Below, in pieces: positions 1 to 8,243 of a DNA stretch of 40,681 nucleotides. Below the pieces are notes generated by a model. That model worked only from the letters and a program-made list of their open reading frames with translations. It was not told the origin of the DNA and did no database searches. Origin of the DNA: a bacterium HR17 (GTDB taxonomy: Bacteria; Armatimonadota; Fervidibacteria; Fervidibacterales; Fervidibacteraceae); the NCBI GenBank assembly GCA_002898575.1, contig BEHT01000032.1, forward strand, positions 1 to 40,681, given 5' to 3'. Each line of letters starts with the position of its first letter. Position 1 is the first letter of the stretch. The translations under genes were made by a program, and so were the position numbers.

Positions 1-131
1 GAGGGCGCATCTCCTGATGCGCCGACTTTGCGGCGGCTCAGAGAGCCGCCCTCCGAGCGAACCTTCAACATTCGGAGGGCGCATCTCCTGATGCGCCGAC
101 TTTGCGGCGGCTCAAAAAAGCCGCCCTCCGA
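1..131. repeat. Tandem pair of GC-rich palindromic repeats
   Basis: Two near-identical units start at 1 (cut by the window edge) and 72, with a 74-base period. Each unit is bounded by TCGGAGGGC and GCCCTCCGA, which pair with each other, and holds two inner hairpins: GGCGCATC/GATGCGCC and GGCGGCTC/GAGCCGCC. The same building blocks recur at 15392-15467, 32143-32470 and 40203-40600, so this is a dispersed family. It lies just past the stop of the prenyltransferase gene, where it could act as a transcript end or 3' stabiliser. No transposase is present. Confidence 0.9.
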
Positions 132-160
132 CTGAACCCCACTATTCAACACAGCAAGGC

Positions 161-1087
161 TCAGCGCGCCAGCCAGCCCAGCAGCAGCACTGTCAGCGCC
201 CACAAAACGAAGTTGAGGACAAAGGGCTTGTCCCGCAGCATCTGTTCAGGCGCCCCTGCCACATCGCTCCGATAGGCAAGGTAAAGGTAGCGCAATACAC
301 CGTAAACGACAAACGGGATGGTCACCATCAGCCACGGCTCGCGTCGGTCGCCCAGCAAAACATGGGGCGCTGTGAAGGTGTAAAGGGCGTAAGCCATGAT
401 GGTCATGGATGCCGTGATAGCGATGCATTGGTCCAATAGTTGCGGCGTGTAGTCGCTGAGGACGGAACGGACCGCCGTCGCGTTGTTGCCCATCAACAAC
501 AACTCGTGCCGGCGTTTTGCAAAGGCGATGAAGAGGGCGACCAGTAGGGTGCATAAGATGAGCCACGGCGAGATAGCGACCTTGATGGCAAGGCAGCCGG
601 CGATAACCCGCAGGACGAACCCCGCCGCCACACCCAGCGCGTCCACGATGATGACCCGCTTGAGCCACACCGAATAGGCAATGCCCCACAGTGGGTAAGC
701 GATGGCGGCGAGGAAAAACAACGGCGTTGCGTTCCACCGCGCAACGACTGCTGCCAATACGGCACCTGCTATGGCGCACCCGACGACCAGCGTCAGCGCT
801 TCCGCAACGGACACGCGTCCAGCGGCGACGGGACGATGGCGTTTGATAGGGTGTTGACGGTCCTTGTCGCGGTCGCAAACATCGTTGAGGGCGTAAACGC
901 TGCTTGACAACAAACAGAAGGCGGCAACGGCGCCCAAGACGAAGAGTAGGTCACGCCCTGCCGTCGGCATCTTGTAGGTGCCGGCGAAGATGTAGCCCGC
1001 TGCCAGCAAGGCGTTTTTGACCCATTGGTGGGGACGCAACAGCCACAGCCAGTCACGCCAGCGGCTCACCCCAACATCAACCCTCAC
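161..1087 (-). CDS. UbiA-family prenyltransferase, decaprenyl-phosphate phosphoribosyltransferase-like
   Basis: Integral membrane enzyme of the UbiA superfamily, about nine hydrophobic segments over 308 residues. The first Asp-rich motif reads NDVCDRDKDRQHPIKRHRP, and the N-terminal LRPHQWVKN segment resembles bacterial polyprenyl-phosphate phosphoribosyltransferases (DPPR synthase, which makes the arabinose donor precursor) more than quinone-pathway UbiA. The substrate is therefore inferred, not proven. The start at 1087 is GTG and overlaps the upstream response-regulator gene by 11 bases. A second GTG at 1069 has a better-spaced GAGGG and is an alternative. It is the last gene of the minus-strand signalling operon, with no obvious functional tie to it. 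Palindromic repeats follow the stop. Confidence 0.8.
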   Translation of the reverse strand: MRVDVGVSRWRDWLWLLRPHQWVKNALLAAGYIFAGTYKMPTAGRDLLFVLGAVAAFCLLSSSVYALNDVCDRDKDRQHPIKRHRPVAAGRVSVAEALTLVVGCAIAGAVLAAVVARWNATPLFFLAAIAYPLWGIAYSVWLKRVIIVDALGVAAGFVLRVIAGCLAIKVAISPWLILCTLLVALFIAFAKRRHELLLMGNNATAVRSVLSDYTPQLLDQCIAITASMTIMAYALYTFTAPHVLLGDRREPWLMVTIPFVVYGVLRYLYLAYRSDVAGAPEQMLRDKPFVLNFVLWALTVLLLGWLAR

Positions 1088-2555
1088 TGCCGTTGCCGGT
1101 TTCTTTCAACTCCAGCAACACTTGCGTGACGAACAAGTGGGTCAAGTCTGGGTCCAGTTGGGTGCCGGCAGCGCGGGTCAGTTCAGCGATGGCTTGGTCA
1201 CGGGGGTAAGCAGGACGATAAGGACGGTCGTGGGAAAGGGCGTCAAAGGTGTCTGCGACAGCGAGAATTCGCGCCGGCAGCGGGATTTGGTCACCCCGCA
1301 AGCCGTCGGGGTAACCGGTGCCGTCAAAGCGTTCATGATGGTAACGGACGGCTGCGGTCACCAGATCCGTCAACAACGCGGGGCGGTCTATCAACTCCAA
1401 ACTCCACAGCGGATGTTGGCGCACCAACTGCCATTCGTCGTCGGAAAGCCGCGTCGGCTTGAGCAAGATGTCGCGGGGCACTTGCAGCAAGCCCAAATCG
1501 TGTGCTAGCCCGGCGACCCGCAGTTGCTCGGCGTCTTTGGGCGTCCATCCGGCGGCTTTCGCCAACGCTTGGGCGTAAATGCCGACACGGTCGGCGTGCC
1601 CGCGTCGGTAGCCTTCCAGCGCTTCGGCGTAACGGGCAAAGGACGCCAACGCGGCGAGATGCCCTTCCCACAGCCGCCGATACAAACGGGCGTTTTCAAC
1701 CGCTAACGCTGCCTGCGCAGCCAAGACAAGGTAAAGGTGTACATCGGCGTCCGAGAACACCCGTTCGTCAGCGAAGCGGGTCAAATTCAGCACGCCGACG
1801 ACGCGGCTGCCCAATTTCAGCGGCAAACAAAGGGCGCTCCCCATCCCCTGGTAGCGCAGGGGAACGCCGCTTAAAGCCTGAATGGTCTGCGTGTTCACCA
1901 ACAGCGGCTCTCCCGTTTGCGCAACAAGCCCGGCGATGCCCTCTGCCACTGCGATTTCACGGTTGAGCCACTCAGAGGGGAGCCCGTCAGCGGCGACCAA
2001 CCGAAGGCGCGTCGGTGAGGCTGTGTCGTCCACAACCATCAAGGATACGCGGTCTGCGCCTGTTTGTTCGCGGGCGACGCGAACGATGCGGTGTAGCACT
2101 TCGTCCAAGTCCAGCGAGGCAGCGAGGTGACGGGCAACTTCGCTCAGCGAAACCATTAATTGCAGTCGCTCCCGCTCCCGCACGGCTTGCAGGTAAGCCA
2201 TCGCCCGTTGGACAATCCCTTGTAATTCGGTGACGGTAAACGGTTTGAACAGCGCCGCCCAGAACCCTGCTTCCAAAGCATCGCGATTGGTTTCGGCGAG
2301 GCTCTGCCCCGTGATCAAGATGCCCAGAATTTGGGGCGCAAGTGCCTGCATCGCCCGAAACAAATCCAACCCGTTGCCGTCGGGCAAAATCCAGTCCACT
2401 AAGGCAATGTCAAACCCTTCGTTTTTGACTTTCGTTAGCGCCTCAGCGGCAGTGGTGGCGGTGTCCACATGGAGATCCAAACGCTGTAAGGCAAGGCGAC
2501 AGATGGTCACGATGCTTTCTTCGTCGTCCACGACTAACACTCGCCATTGGCTCAT
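1077..2555 (-). CDS. Response regulator with receiver, GAF and HD-GYP domains
   Basis: A 492-residue cytoplasmic signalling protein, probably a c-di-GMP phosphodiesterase. Residues 1-120 are a receiver domain (acidic D10/D11, phosphoacceptor D54 in LVDW, KPF switch lysine). Residues about 140-290 form a GAF sensor domain. Residues about 315-480 form an HD-GYP domain with H352-D353, YHHERFDGTGYPDG and ILAVADTFDAL. The usual HDxGK signature reads HDLGL here, so the lysine is replaced by leucine and activity could be altered. The ATG overlaps the stop of the upstream GGDEF gene as ATGA, implying translational coupling and a shared c-di-GMP circuit: synthesis by the neighbour, breakdown by this protein. 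Confidence 0.9.
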   Translation of the reverse strand: MSQWRVLVVDDEESIVTICRLALQRLDLHVDTATTAAEALTKVKNEGFDIALVDWILPDGNGLDLFRAMQALAPQILGILITGQSLAETNRDALEAGFWAALFKPFTVTELQGIVQRAMAYLQAVRERERLQLMVSLSEVARHLAASLDLDEVLHRIVRVAREQTGADRVSLMVVDDTASPTRLRLVAADGLPSEWLNREIAVAEGIAGLVAQTGEPLLVNTQTIQALSGVPLRYQGMGSALCLPLKLGSRVVGVLNLTRFADERVFSDADVHLYLVLAAQAALAVENARLYRRLWEGHLAALASFARYAEALEGYRRGHADRVGIYAQALAKAAGWTPKDAEQLRVAGLAHDLGLLQVPRDILLKPTRLSDDEWQLVRQHPLWSLELIDRPALLTDLVTAAVRYHHERFDGTGYPDGLRGDQIPLPARILAVADTFDALSHDRPYRPAYPRDQAIAELTRAAGTQLDPDLTHLFVTQVLLELKETGNGSEG

Positions 2556-4201
2556 AAGTCATCCCTCCTCACCGGCAATTCGGTAGCGATGGGCGCTGTC
2601 ATACGCCGCTGAAAGGCTTCCAGTTCACAAAGCAACTGACCAACTGGTTGGCGGGCAAGGCGATGGCTGAAATCGCGCAGTCGCAACGCCAGCGCCTCAA
2701 TCTGCGAGAACACTTCCCGCAGCGACGGCGGCAAGGACAAGTCCTGTAAGGCGATTTGGGTCAACCCCAAGATGCCGCTGACAGGGTTGTTGATGGAGTG
2801 GCAAAGATACTGCAACAACGCCGCCCAAAGGTCACGCGGGACGGATGGCAAGGAGGGCGTGACTTCTTGGGCGCGATCGGGGAGCAAGACTTCAATGCGA
2901 TTGCGCCCCCGCACCTTAGCGAGGCGGGCGGCGCGTTCCGCCAACTCCACCAGTTGCTGGACGGACAGGGGAGCGGTGGGCAAACTCACCGTCACACCGA
3001 CGCTCACGCCCAAGTGGTACCGAATGGCAGTCAATTCATCCACCGTCAACGCGGCGACGCGGCTCCGCAGGCGTTCGGCGACGACCACCGCCCCCTCCAC
3101 ACCCGTTGCGGGGAGAACGATAGCAAACTCGTCACCGCCGTAGCGCACGACGATGTCGTAACGGCGCACCGATGATTGGAGCGTGCGGGCGATCTGCTGC
3201 AGCACTTTGTCGCCGACGGCGTGCCCCAGCAAATCGTTGATGGGCTTGAAACCATCCAAGTCTACGAACAGAAGGGCAACGGGGTAGCCGTAGCGGACAG
3301 ACCGGTGGAGCTCATTTTCCAACCGTGTCAGGAACGCTCGCCGGTTGAGCAAATGGGTCAACGGGTCTCGCCAGACCAAATGATCCAACCAAAGCGCATA
3401 GCGGCTCCAATTGACCAGCCCTTGTAGGGCTTTCGCCCCCAACCGCAAGACGGCAAAGAGGTGAGCAGGGCGAAGGCGGCGCTGGCGCAGGGCAATCCAA
3501 CCGTTCCAATCGCTCTCCGCCACCGATTGAACGACCCAACAGGGGTCACGCAACAAAGCGGCGCGTCGGTCGGGATGGAACAGGTGCGCCCCTTTACCGT
3601 AAGCGACACCCAACTGTGACTCGCCAGATTTGCCCCGCAGCACAATGGCGCCGTCACTGCTGTTCGCTACATGCAGCAACAACTCCAGCAAGAAAGTAAC
3701 GCTTTGCTCCAGTTTCTCGGGGATGTCTGTCGCGAGGGACATTTCCAACCACGACCGCAGCAACGCGGTTGAGTGATAAAAAGGGACAAAAGGGAGAAGC
3801 AGGCGGTAGGTGCCGTGTGCAAAGCGCTCCAACAGCGCCCGTTCTTGGTCAGAAAACGGCAACCGTCGGTAACGCCCGACCCACAGCATCATACCCAACC
3901 GCTCCTGCTCGCTGACGCCACACAAGAGCGCATGGGTGAAAGGCGCTGTCGCCGGCAAAAACAGCGTGTCAGGGAACATCAGAGCGGCTGGCGTGCGGGG
4001 CAGCACCTTAGCCAAAGGTTCAGGCAATTTAAACAGGAAAGGGGCGGCGTTGGCGCCGCCGTAAGTCGCCAACAAATAGAAAGTTCCGTCACCAAGGCTT
4101 ATGGCGATGCCTCCCTCGTCGGCGGCAGTGCCCTGCACTGTCGCCATGACCGCTAACTCCATCAACTGCTTGACCCATTGCTCTGCCTGCGCGACACGCA
4201 T
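2552..4201 (-). CDS. GGDEF diguanylate cyclase with a C-terminal histidine-kinase dimerisation-like tail
   Basis: Likely diguanylate cyclase (2 GTP to c-di-GMP), 549 residues from ATG 4201. That start is chosen because the longer frame to 4327 would run into the upstream gene. Residues 1-290 resemble GAF-type sensory sequence. The GGDEF motif is intact at 355-359 in YGGDEFAIV and is preceded five residues earlier by RRYD, matching the RxxD inhibitory site. After the cyclase, residues about 455-530 resemble a HisKA dimerisation/phosphotransfer domain: H468 lies in CHSINNPVSGILG, the HxxNNPL style of NtrB-like kinases. No ATP-binding HATPase domain follows, so the histidine cannot be phosphorylated in cis. 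The gene overlaps the downstream HD-GYP regulator by four bases. Confidence 0.87.
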   Translation of the reverse strand: MRVAQAEQWVKQLMELAVMATVQGTAADEGGIAISLGDGTFYLLATYGGANAAPFLFKLPEPLAKVLPRTPAALMFPDTLFLPATAPFTHALLCGVSEQERLGMMLWVGRYRRLPFSDQERALLERFAHGTYRLLLPFVPFYHSTALLRSWLEMSLATDIPEKLEQSVTFLLELLLHVANSSDGAIVLRGKSGESQLGVAYGKGAHLFHPDRRAALLRDPCWVVQSVAESDWNGWIALRQRRLRPAHLFAVLRLGAKALQGLVNWSRYALWLDHLVWRDPLTHLLNRRAFLTRLENELHRSVRYGYPVALLFVDLDGFKPINDLLGHAVGDKVLQQIARTLQSSVRRYDIVVRYGGDEFAIVLPATGVEGAVVVAERLRSRVAALTVDELTAIRYHLGVSVGVTVSLPTAPLSVQQLVELAERAARLAKVRGRNRIEVLLPDRAQEVTPSLPSVPRDLWAALLQYLCHSINNPVSGILGLTQIALQDLSLPPSLREVFSQIEALALRLRDFSHRLARQPVGQLLCELEAFQRRMTAPIATELPVRRDDL

Positions 4202-4247
4202 CGCCGAGTCCACTCCCCTTTTATTAAGGCAGCCTAATCGCCCAACT

Positions 4248-4919
4248 CTATGAAGGCTGCTCCAACAAACTTTGCAGGAACGGCTCTCCCCCGCCCAGCC
4301 GCTGAGCGGAAGGACCAACTTTCTCACCCGTCGACGCAGCGCCGATGACCGGCTCGGCGAAAGCGATCACTTCTCCGTCATCACCTTGCAGCACAAACAA
4401 GCGGAACAACCACATCGCTAACTTTTGCCGCAGAAGAAATTGTTGCATCTCCGACAGCACGCCGTGGGGGCGCCAACTAAGGATATGGACTTTGCGGGCG
4501 GCACCGAGCGGTGTAGCCAGCGCTGTGGCGTAAAGTTGCTCCCAAACAGCGCGCAATGAAACAGTGGTGTCGTGCCAGAAGTAGCGGGCAAAGGCTTCTA
4601 TTTGCCGCTCGTCCAGTTGCTCTGCCCATTGAAGGACACCTAAGCCATCGCCTAAAATTTGGGTGAAGGGGCGATCGGGATGCAGGTCAAACAGCACGGC
4701 AACGAAATGGCCGTCCGCGTCCAAGCCGGCGATCGGCACGGTCGTGCCCATGGGCGTTGCCAACGCCTCACCGATGGGCAGCAACGGGGTCGTCAGGTGC
4801 CACAAGGTGCGAGGGGCCACCGACCGGCGCAACCATCCCTCTACCCACTCCGCATCTCCGACGGCGTGCAACATTTTTACCTGCCCGTTCGGAAAACGCA
4901 AAAACCCGCAAAAAGACAC
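4248..4919 (-). CDS. Hypothetical protein heading the signalling operon
   Basis: A 223-residue soluble protein with no signal peptide or membrane segment, not confidently recognised. The GTG at 4919 is preferred over the GTG at 4928 because it sits 8 bases after GGAGG, whereas 4928 abuts the ribosome-binding site. The stretch GLDADGHFVAVLFDLHPDRP followed by a helix containing LGVLQWAEQLDERQIEAF has the shape of the core strand and helix of nuclease-like PD-(D/E)XK folds such as DUF91. The ExK catalytic pair is missing, so if related it would be a non-catalytic version. As first gene of the operon it may feed a signal to the GGDEF/HD-GYP pair, but that is context only. Confidence 0.65.
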   Translation of the reverse strand: MSFCGFLRFPNGQVKMLHAVGDAEWVEGWLRRSVAPRTLWHLTTPLLPIGEALATPMGTTVPIAGLDADGHFVAVLFDLHPDRPFTQILGDGLGVLQWAEQLDERQIEAFARYFWHDTTVSLRAVWEQLYATALATPLGAARKVHILSWRPHGVLSEMQQFLLRQKLAMWLFRLFVLQGDDGEVIAFAEPVIGAASTGEKVGPSAQRLGGGEPFLQSLLEQPS

Positions 4920-4952
4920 CCTGGGCACCTCCTAACTCACTGTGTCGGCATG

Positions 4953-4981
4953 TTTATAACACAAGTTAAATCGTAACGCAA
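4953..4981 (-). promoter_or_regulatory. Sigma-70-type promoter of the minus-strand signalling operon
   Basis: On the minus strand TTGCGT (4981-4976) and TATAAA (4958-4953) are separated by 17 bases. The -10 is preceded by TG one base upstream, an extended -10. The -35 matches consensus at only three positions, so the extended -10 carries most weight. The predicted start site is about 25 bases before the GTG at 4919. The plus-strand thiE start lies 50 bases away on the other side, so this is a divergent intergenic region. I saw no thiamine pyrophosphate riboswitch in it. Confidence 0.6.
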
Positions 4982-5008
4982 GGATGTCAACAAGGAGGGG
5001 ACGACACG

Positions 5009-5659
5009 ATGGGGCGCATTTGGGGCGTCTATGTCGTCACGGACCGCTTTGTCAACCCGCGTTGGTCACACATAGATTTGGCGCGTGCGGCGGTGAAAGG
5101 CGGAGCGGCTGTCGTCCAATTGCGGGATAAAACGGCAACAACCCGACAGTTGCTGGAATGGGCGCAAACTATTCGCGAACTAACTTGGCGCACTGACACA
5201 CTGTTTATCGTCAACGACCGCGTGGACATTGCGCTGGCGGTAGACGCTGACGGCGTGCATGTGGGCGATGACGACCTTCCCGTCCCCCTCGCCCGGCGGC
5301 TTTTGGGGGCTGGCAAGATCATCGGTCGGTCGGTCGCTAATCCCCAAGAAGCCAAGCAAGCCGTCGCAGAAGGCGCAGATTATGTCAGCGTTGGTGCCGT
5401 GTTTCGGACAAGCACAAAACCCGACGCCGGAGCGCCCATCGGTGTGGAAATGGTCAAGCAAGTGCGACAAGCGTTGCCGCCTGAATACCCCCTCGTCGCC
5501 ATCGGCGGTATCACTTTGCAAACTGCCCCTGCAGTCTGGGAGGCAGGAGCAGACGCTGTCGCGGTCGTCTCAGCCGTGGCTAACGCCGAAGACCCAGCGG
5601 ACATCGTCCGCCAATTTGTCGCCTTGTGGCGACGGGTGCGAGGAGGCGCGACGGAATGA
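5009..5659 (+). CDS. thiE: Thiamine-phosphate synthase
   Basis: Joins the pyrimidine diphosphate (HMP-PP) and thiazole phosphate moieties into thiamine monophosphate, in the cytosol. The 216 residues form a complete TIM-barrel ThiE. Recognisable segments in order are VVQLRDK, the magnesium/pyrophosphate segment IVNDRVDIALAV, DGVHVGDDD, GRSVANPQEA, GADYVSVGAVFRTSTKPDA and VAIGGIT. AAGGAGGGG stands about 9 bases before the ATG. Its stop overlaps the start of thiL (ATGA), so condensation and the next kinase step are made from one message. No thiC or thiD is present here. Confidence 0.95.
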   Translation: MGRIWGVYVVTDRFVNPRWSHIDLARAAVKGGAAVVQLRDKTATTRQLLEWAQTIRELTWRTDTLFIVNDRVDIALAVDADGVHVGDDDLPVPLARRLLGAGKIIGRSVANPQEAKQAVAEGADYVSVGAVFRTSTKPDAGAPIGVEMVKQVRQALPPEYPLVAIGGITLQTAPAVWEAGADAVAVVSAVANAEDPADIVRQFVALWRRVRGGATE

Positions 5660-6681
5660 CGGTGCGCGAATTGGGCGAATACCCGTTGGTAGAAAGACTT
5701 TGCCGCCGCTTGGAAAAGACGTTCGGCATTGACCCCCGCGTCATCGTAGGCGCCGGCGATGACGCCGCTGTCGTGGATGTCAACGGCGTTGCGGTCGTGT
5801 TAACCGTGGATGCGCAATTAGAAAACGTGCACTTTCGGCGACATTGGATGCCCCCTGCCGCTTTGGGATGGAAAGCCCTCGCCGTAAGTTTGAGCGATAT
5901 CGCAGCGATGGGCGCCCGCCCTTTAGCAGCCTTACTTGCCATCGCCTTGCGAGGCGACGAACCGATAGACTTTTTGGACGCTTTTTACGACGGTGCGACA
6001 GCCATTTGTCAGGCAACGGGTACTTTGCTGGTCGGCGGCGACATTGCGCGTTCGCCTAACGGGTTACTGGTTACAAGCATGGTCGTGGGCATCGCAGACG
6101 ACGGCGCTGTGTGGCGACGAGACGGCGCTCAACCCGGCGACGCTTTGCTGCTGACAGGAACGGTCGGCGACGCAGCGGCAGGGCTATGGCTGTTGGAAAA
6201 CCGACATGGCGGTATCGCTCAGGTTGCCGATGCGTCTGCTCATTGCGTGCGGCGGTTTCGCTTCCCGGAGCCTCGGGTGCGTGCCCGCGAGGCGCTGAAA
6301 GGTTTCCGCGTTCACGCTGCGATTGACCTCAGCGACGGCTTGACGATTGACGCTGGGCGGTTGGCGCACGCCAGCAAGGTGGCGGCGGTGCTTAACCTAA
6401 ATCAGTTGCCCGTCAGCGAAGCGTTGAAAGCCGTGGCTCACGCGACAGGACAAGACCCCTTTCCGTGGGCGATGGGTGGAGGCGAGGACTACGAGTTACT
6501 ATTGGCGGTGCCAGCGCATGACGCCGACGCAGCATGTGCCGCACTACGCAATCACAATATCCCCGCGCGAATCGTCGGGACAGTCGCTAATGACCCCAAA
6601 GGCGCCGTGCTGGCTGCCTTCCCGGATGGAACACGGCGCCCCATTACAGGCGGTTTTCAACATTTTGCAGATGGGTCGTGA
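5656..6681 (+). CDS. thiL: Thiamine-monophosphate kinase
   Basis: Phosphorylates thiamine monophosphate to the active cofactor thiamine pyrophosphate. The ATG at 5656 overlaps the thiE stop and follows GGAGG by 9 bases. A longer frame from 5626 has no such signal, so 341 residues is preferred. PurM/ThiL-family motifs are clear: GAGDDAAV near the N-terminus, LTVDAQLENVHF, VSLSDIAAMGARP, VGGDIARSP, AIDLSDGL and MGGGEDYELL near the C-terminus. The length is normal for the family. An inverted repeat (AGAAACTG 6681-6688 with CAGTTTCT 6731-6738, plus inner GGCT/AGCC) follows the stop without a T run, so termination there is only possible. Confidence 0.95.
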   Translation: MTVRELGEYPLVERLCRRLEKTFGIDPRVIVGAGDDAAVVDVNGVAVVLTVDAQLENVHFRRHWMPPAALGWKALAVSLSDIAAMGARPLAALLAIALRGDEPIDFLDAFYDGATAICQATGTLLVGGDIARSPNGLLVTSMVVGIADDGAVWRRDGAQPGDALLLTGTVGDAAAGLWLLENRHGGIAQVADASAHCVRRFRFPEPRVRAREALKGFRVHAAIDLSDGLTIDAGRLAHASKVAAVLNLNQLPVSEALKAVAHATGQDPFPWAMGGGEDYELLLAVPAHDADAACAALRNHNIPARIVGTVANDPKGAVLAAFPDGTRRPITGGFQHFADGS

Positions 6682-6751
6682 GAAACTGTCAATCTCCGGG
6701 CTCTTGCGCTTCTGCCGCAAAATTGTAGCCCAGTTTCTATCAATGGAAGTT

Positions 6752-7089
6752 TTAGCGGCGATTACGCTTCATGAACCCACCGTTTTTCAGGTAACTCCCA
6801 GCGCGAAAAATCAAACCGTCAGCGAGTCCTTGAACCACTTTCGCCAAAGTGTTGGTGCTGCAAGGGACGATGACCATACCGTCGTAGCGAGCCGAGCCGC
6901 TTGAAGGCGGTGCCGCTAAATCCTTCGGATGGAACGCGATGATTTTGTTCATGTTTGTCCCCAGCAAACTCAGGTCAGGATTTTTCAAGTTGAGGTTGAC
7001 GCCGAGTTCGTGGGCGAAAAGCATCTTGCTTTGTTCCGACATGATGAAAGGGCACCGCTCGCACCAGTAACAGCCACTATCACTTTCAT
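6752..7089 (-). pseudogene. ubiX-like flavin prenyltransferase remnant
   Basis: The minus strand from ATG 7089 (after AAGGAG) encodes MKVIVAVTGASGAL, the canonical N-terminus of UbiX/Pad1 flavin prenyltransferases. The frame then breaks near 7045. In another frame the remaining 96 residues include the family block SSGSARYDGMVIVPCSTNTLAKVVQGLADGL, shown here in part: YDGMVIVPCST and GLADGLIFRAG. Most of the segment between these two blocks is missing, and the protein stops before the usual KERRPLVLVPRETP-type region. UbiX makes the prenylated FMN cofactor of UbiD decarboxylases. This copy has lost its middle and C-terminal third and should be inactive. It sits next to a restriction-modification locus in a lower-GC patch. 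Confidence 0.8.
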
Positions 7090-7319
7090 GAACCCATCAC
7101 ACTCCTTCGCTCTCAAGTTCGTTGCGAGGAGAAAAATTTTGTTGGCTCACCTTGAAGCGACAACTATGCCAAACTCTTAAAGGTGAGAGGGTGATGTTCT
7201 TGACCCTTAGCATCATTCTCGGCAACGCTCAAAACATGGCAGAGGTAGCAGATAGTTTGGTGCATCTCACCAGTCCACTCTACTTTAACTCGCCTCTTGA
7301 CTGTCCGAGGAGGTGAACG

Positions 7320-8243
7320 ATGATGACGATAGTGCTCTGTGGTGATTGCTTGAAGTTGCTGGACAAAGATACACTTGCTCAATATGGGATTGACACAGAA
7401 TTCTCCTTGACCTTCCTTGACCCTCCATTCAATCAGGGTAAGGATTACGCATTTTTTGACGACGAACTGCCGCCCGACGAGTATTGGGGATGGTTGACGG
7501 AAGTGTGTGCCAAAGTCTACGAACTTACTGCAGAGGGTGGGGCAATTTACTTCGTGCACCGTGAAAAGAATGCAGAGTATGTGCTGCGGTATTTGAGGGA
7601 AACAGGGTGGACATTGCAGAACTTAATTGTCTGGCAAAAGCAAACATCTGCCGTGCCTAATCAATGGCGCTATGGTAAAGCCTACCAAATTATCGCCTTC
7701 GCTACGAAAGGTCGTAAGCCAAGCGTTTTTCACCGTTTGCGAATTGATGCACCGTTGCGTCCAGAATACCGTTACGAGCGTGAAAACGGAATGTTTGTCA
7801 CTGATGTTTGGGATGACATTCGTGAGTTGACATCAGGCTATTTCGCTGGTGAGGAGGCTTTGCGCTACCCTGATGGCACTCGCATTTGCACTCAACAAAC
7901 TCCCATCGCTTTACTTTTGCGCATTTTACTGGCATCCACGAAACCGGGTGATTGGGTGTTAGATCCTTTTGCGGGGACTGGCACAACTTTGGTCGTTGCA
8001 GAGCAGTTAGGAAGAAATGCTGTTGGTATTGAGATTGACCCGCAGATGACGGAAGTAATTCGTTGGCGCTTGCGTGTTCGCCGTCCCGCTGATAGTATCG
8101 CACCCTACCGCCACTATTACCGCTTCACGCCCAATCTGGAAGCCATTTGGTCACCCAATGCGCTGAGTTATCCCCCTTCCGAGACCGTTATCCCGAGTTT
8201 GTTTGAACAGAGTAGGGGTGACGAAAGCGATGGGCATTCTTAG
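7320..8243 (+). CDS. Beta-class site-specific DNA methyltransferase (type II modification enzyme)
   Basis: A 307-residue SAM-dependent DNA amino-methyltransferase (N6-adenine or N4-cytosine). The catalytic motif DPPF (residues 34-37) precedes the SAM-binding motif I, VLDPFAGTGTTLVV (about residue 218 on). This is the motif IV then motif I order of the beta class, with the target-recognition region between them. GGAGG lies 6 bases before the first of two adjacent ATGs (7320, 7323). The gene is AT-richer than the surrounding genes and overlaps the restriction endonuclease gene. The recognition sequence cannot be read from the protein. With its endonuclease partner broken, it may persist as an orphan methylase. 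Confidence 0.92.
   Translation: MMTIVLCGDCLKLLDKDTLAQYGIDTEFSLTFLDPPFNQGKDYAFFDDELPPDEYWGWLTEVCAKVYELTAEGGAIYFVHREKNAEYVLRYLRETGWTLQNLIVWQKQTSAVPNQWRYGKAYQIIAFATKGRKPSVFHRLRIDAPLRPEYRYERENGMFVTDVWDDIRELTSGYFAGEEALRYPDGTRICTQQTPIALLLRILLASTKPGDWVLDPFAGTGTTLVVAEQLGRNAVGIEIDPQMTEVIRWRLRVRRPADSIAPYRHYYRFTPNLEAIWSPNALSYPPSETVIPSLFEQSRGDESDGHS

Noticed and set aside
4929-5008. TPP riboswitch before thiE
   Set aside because: The gap is only about 80 bases and I found none of the conserved TPP-aptamer segments; it holds promoter elements for the divergent operon instead.
7122-7316. Small plus-strand open frame before the methyltransferase
   Set aside because: No ribosome-binding site, no recognisable protein pattern, and it ends at the methyltransferase ribosome-binding site; more likely decayed intergenic DNA.
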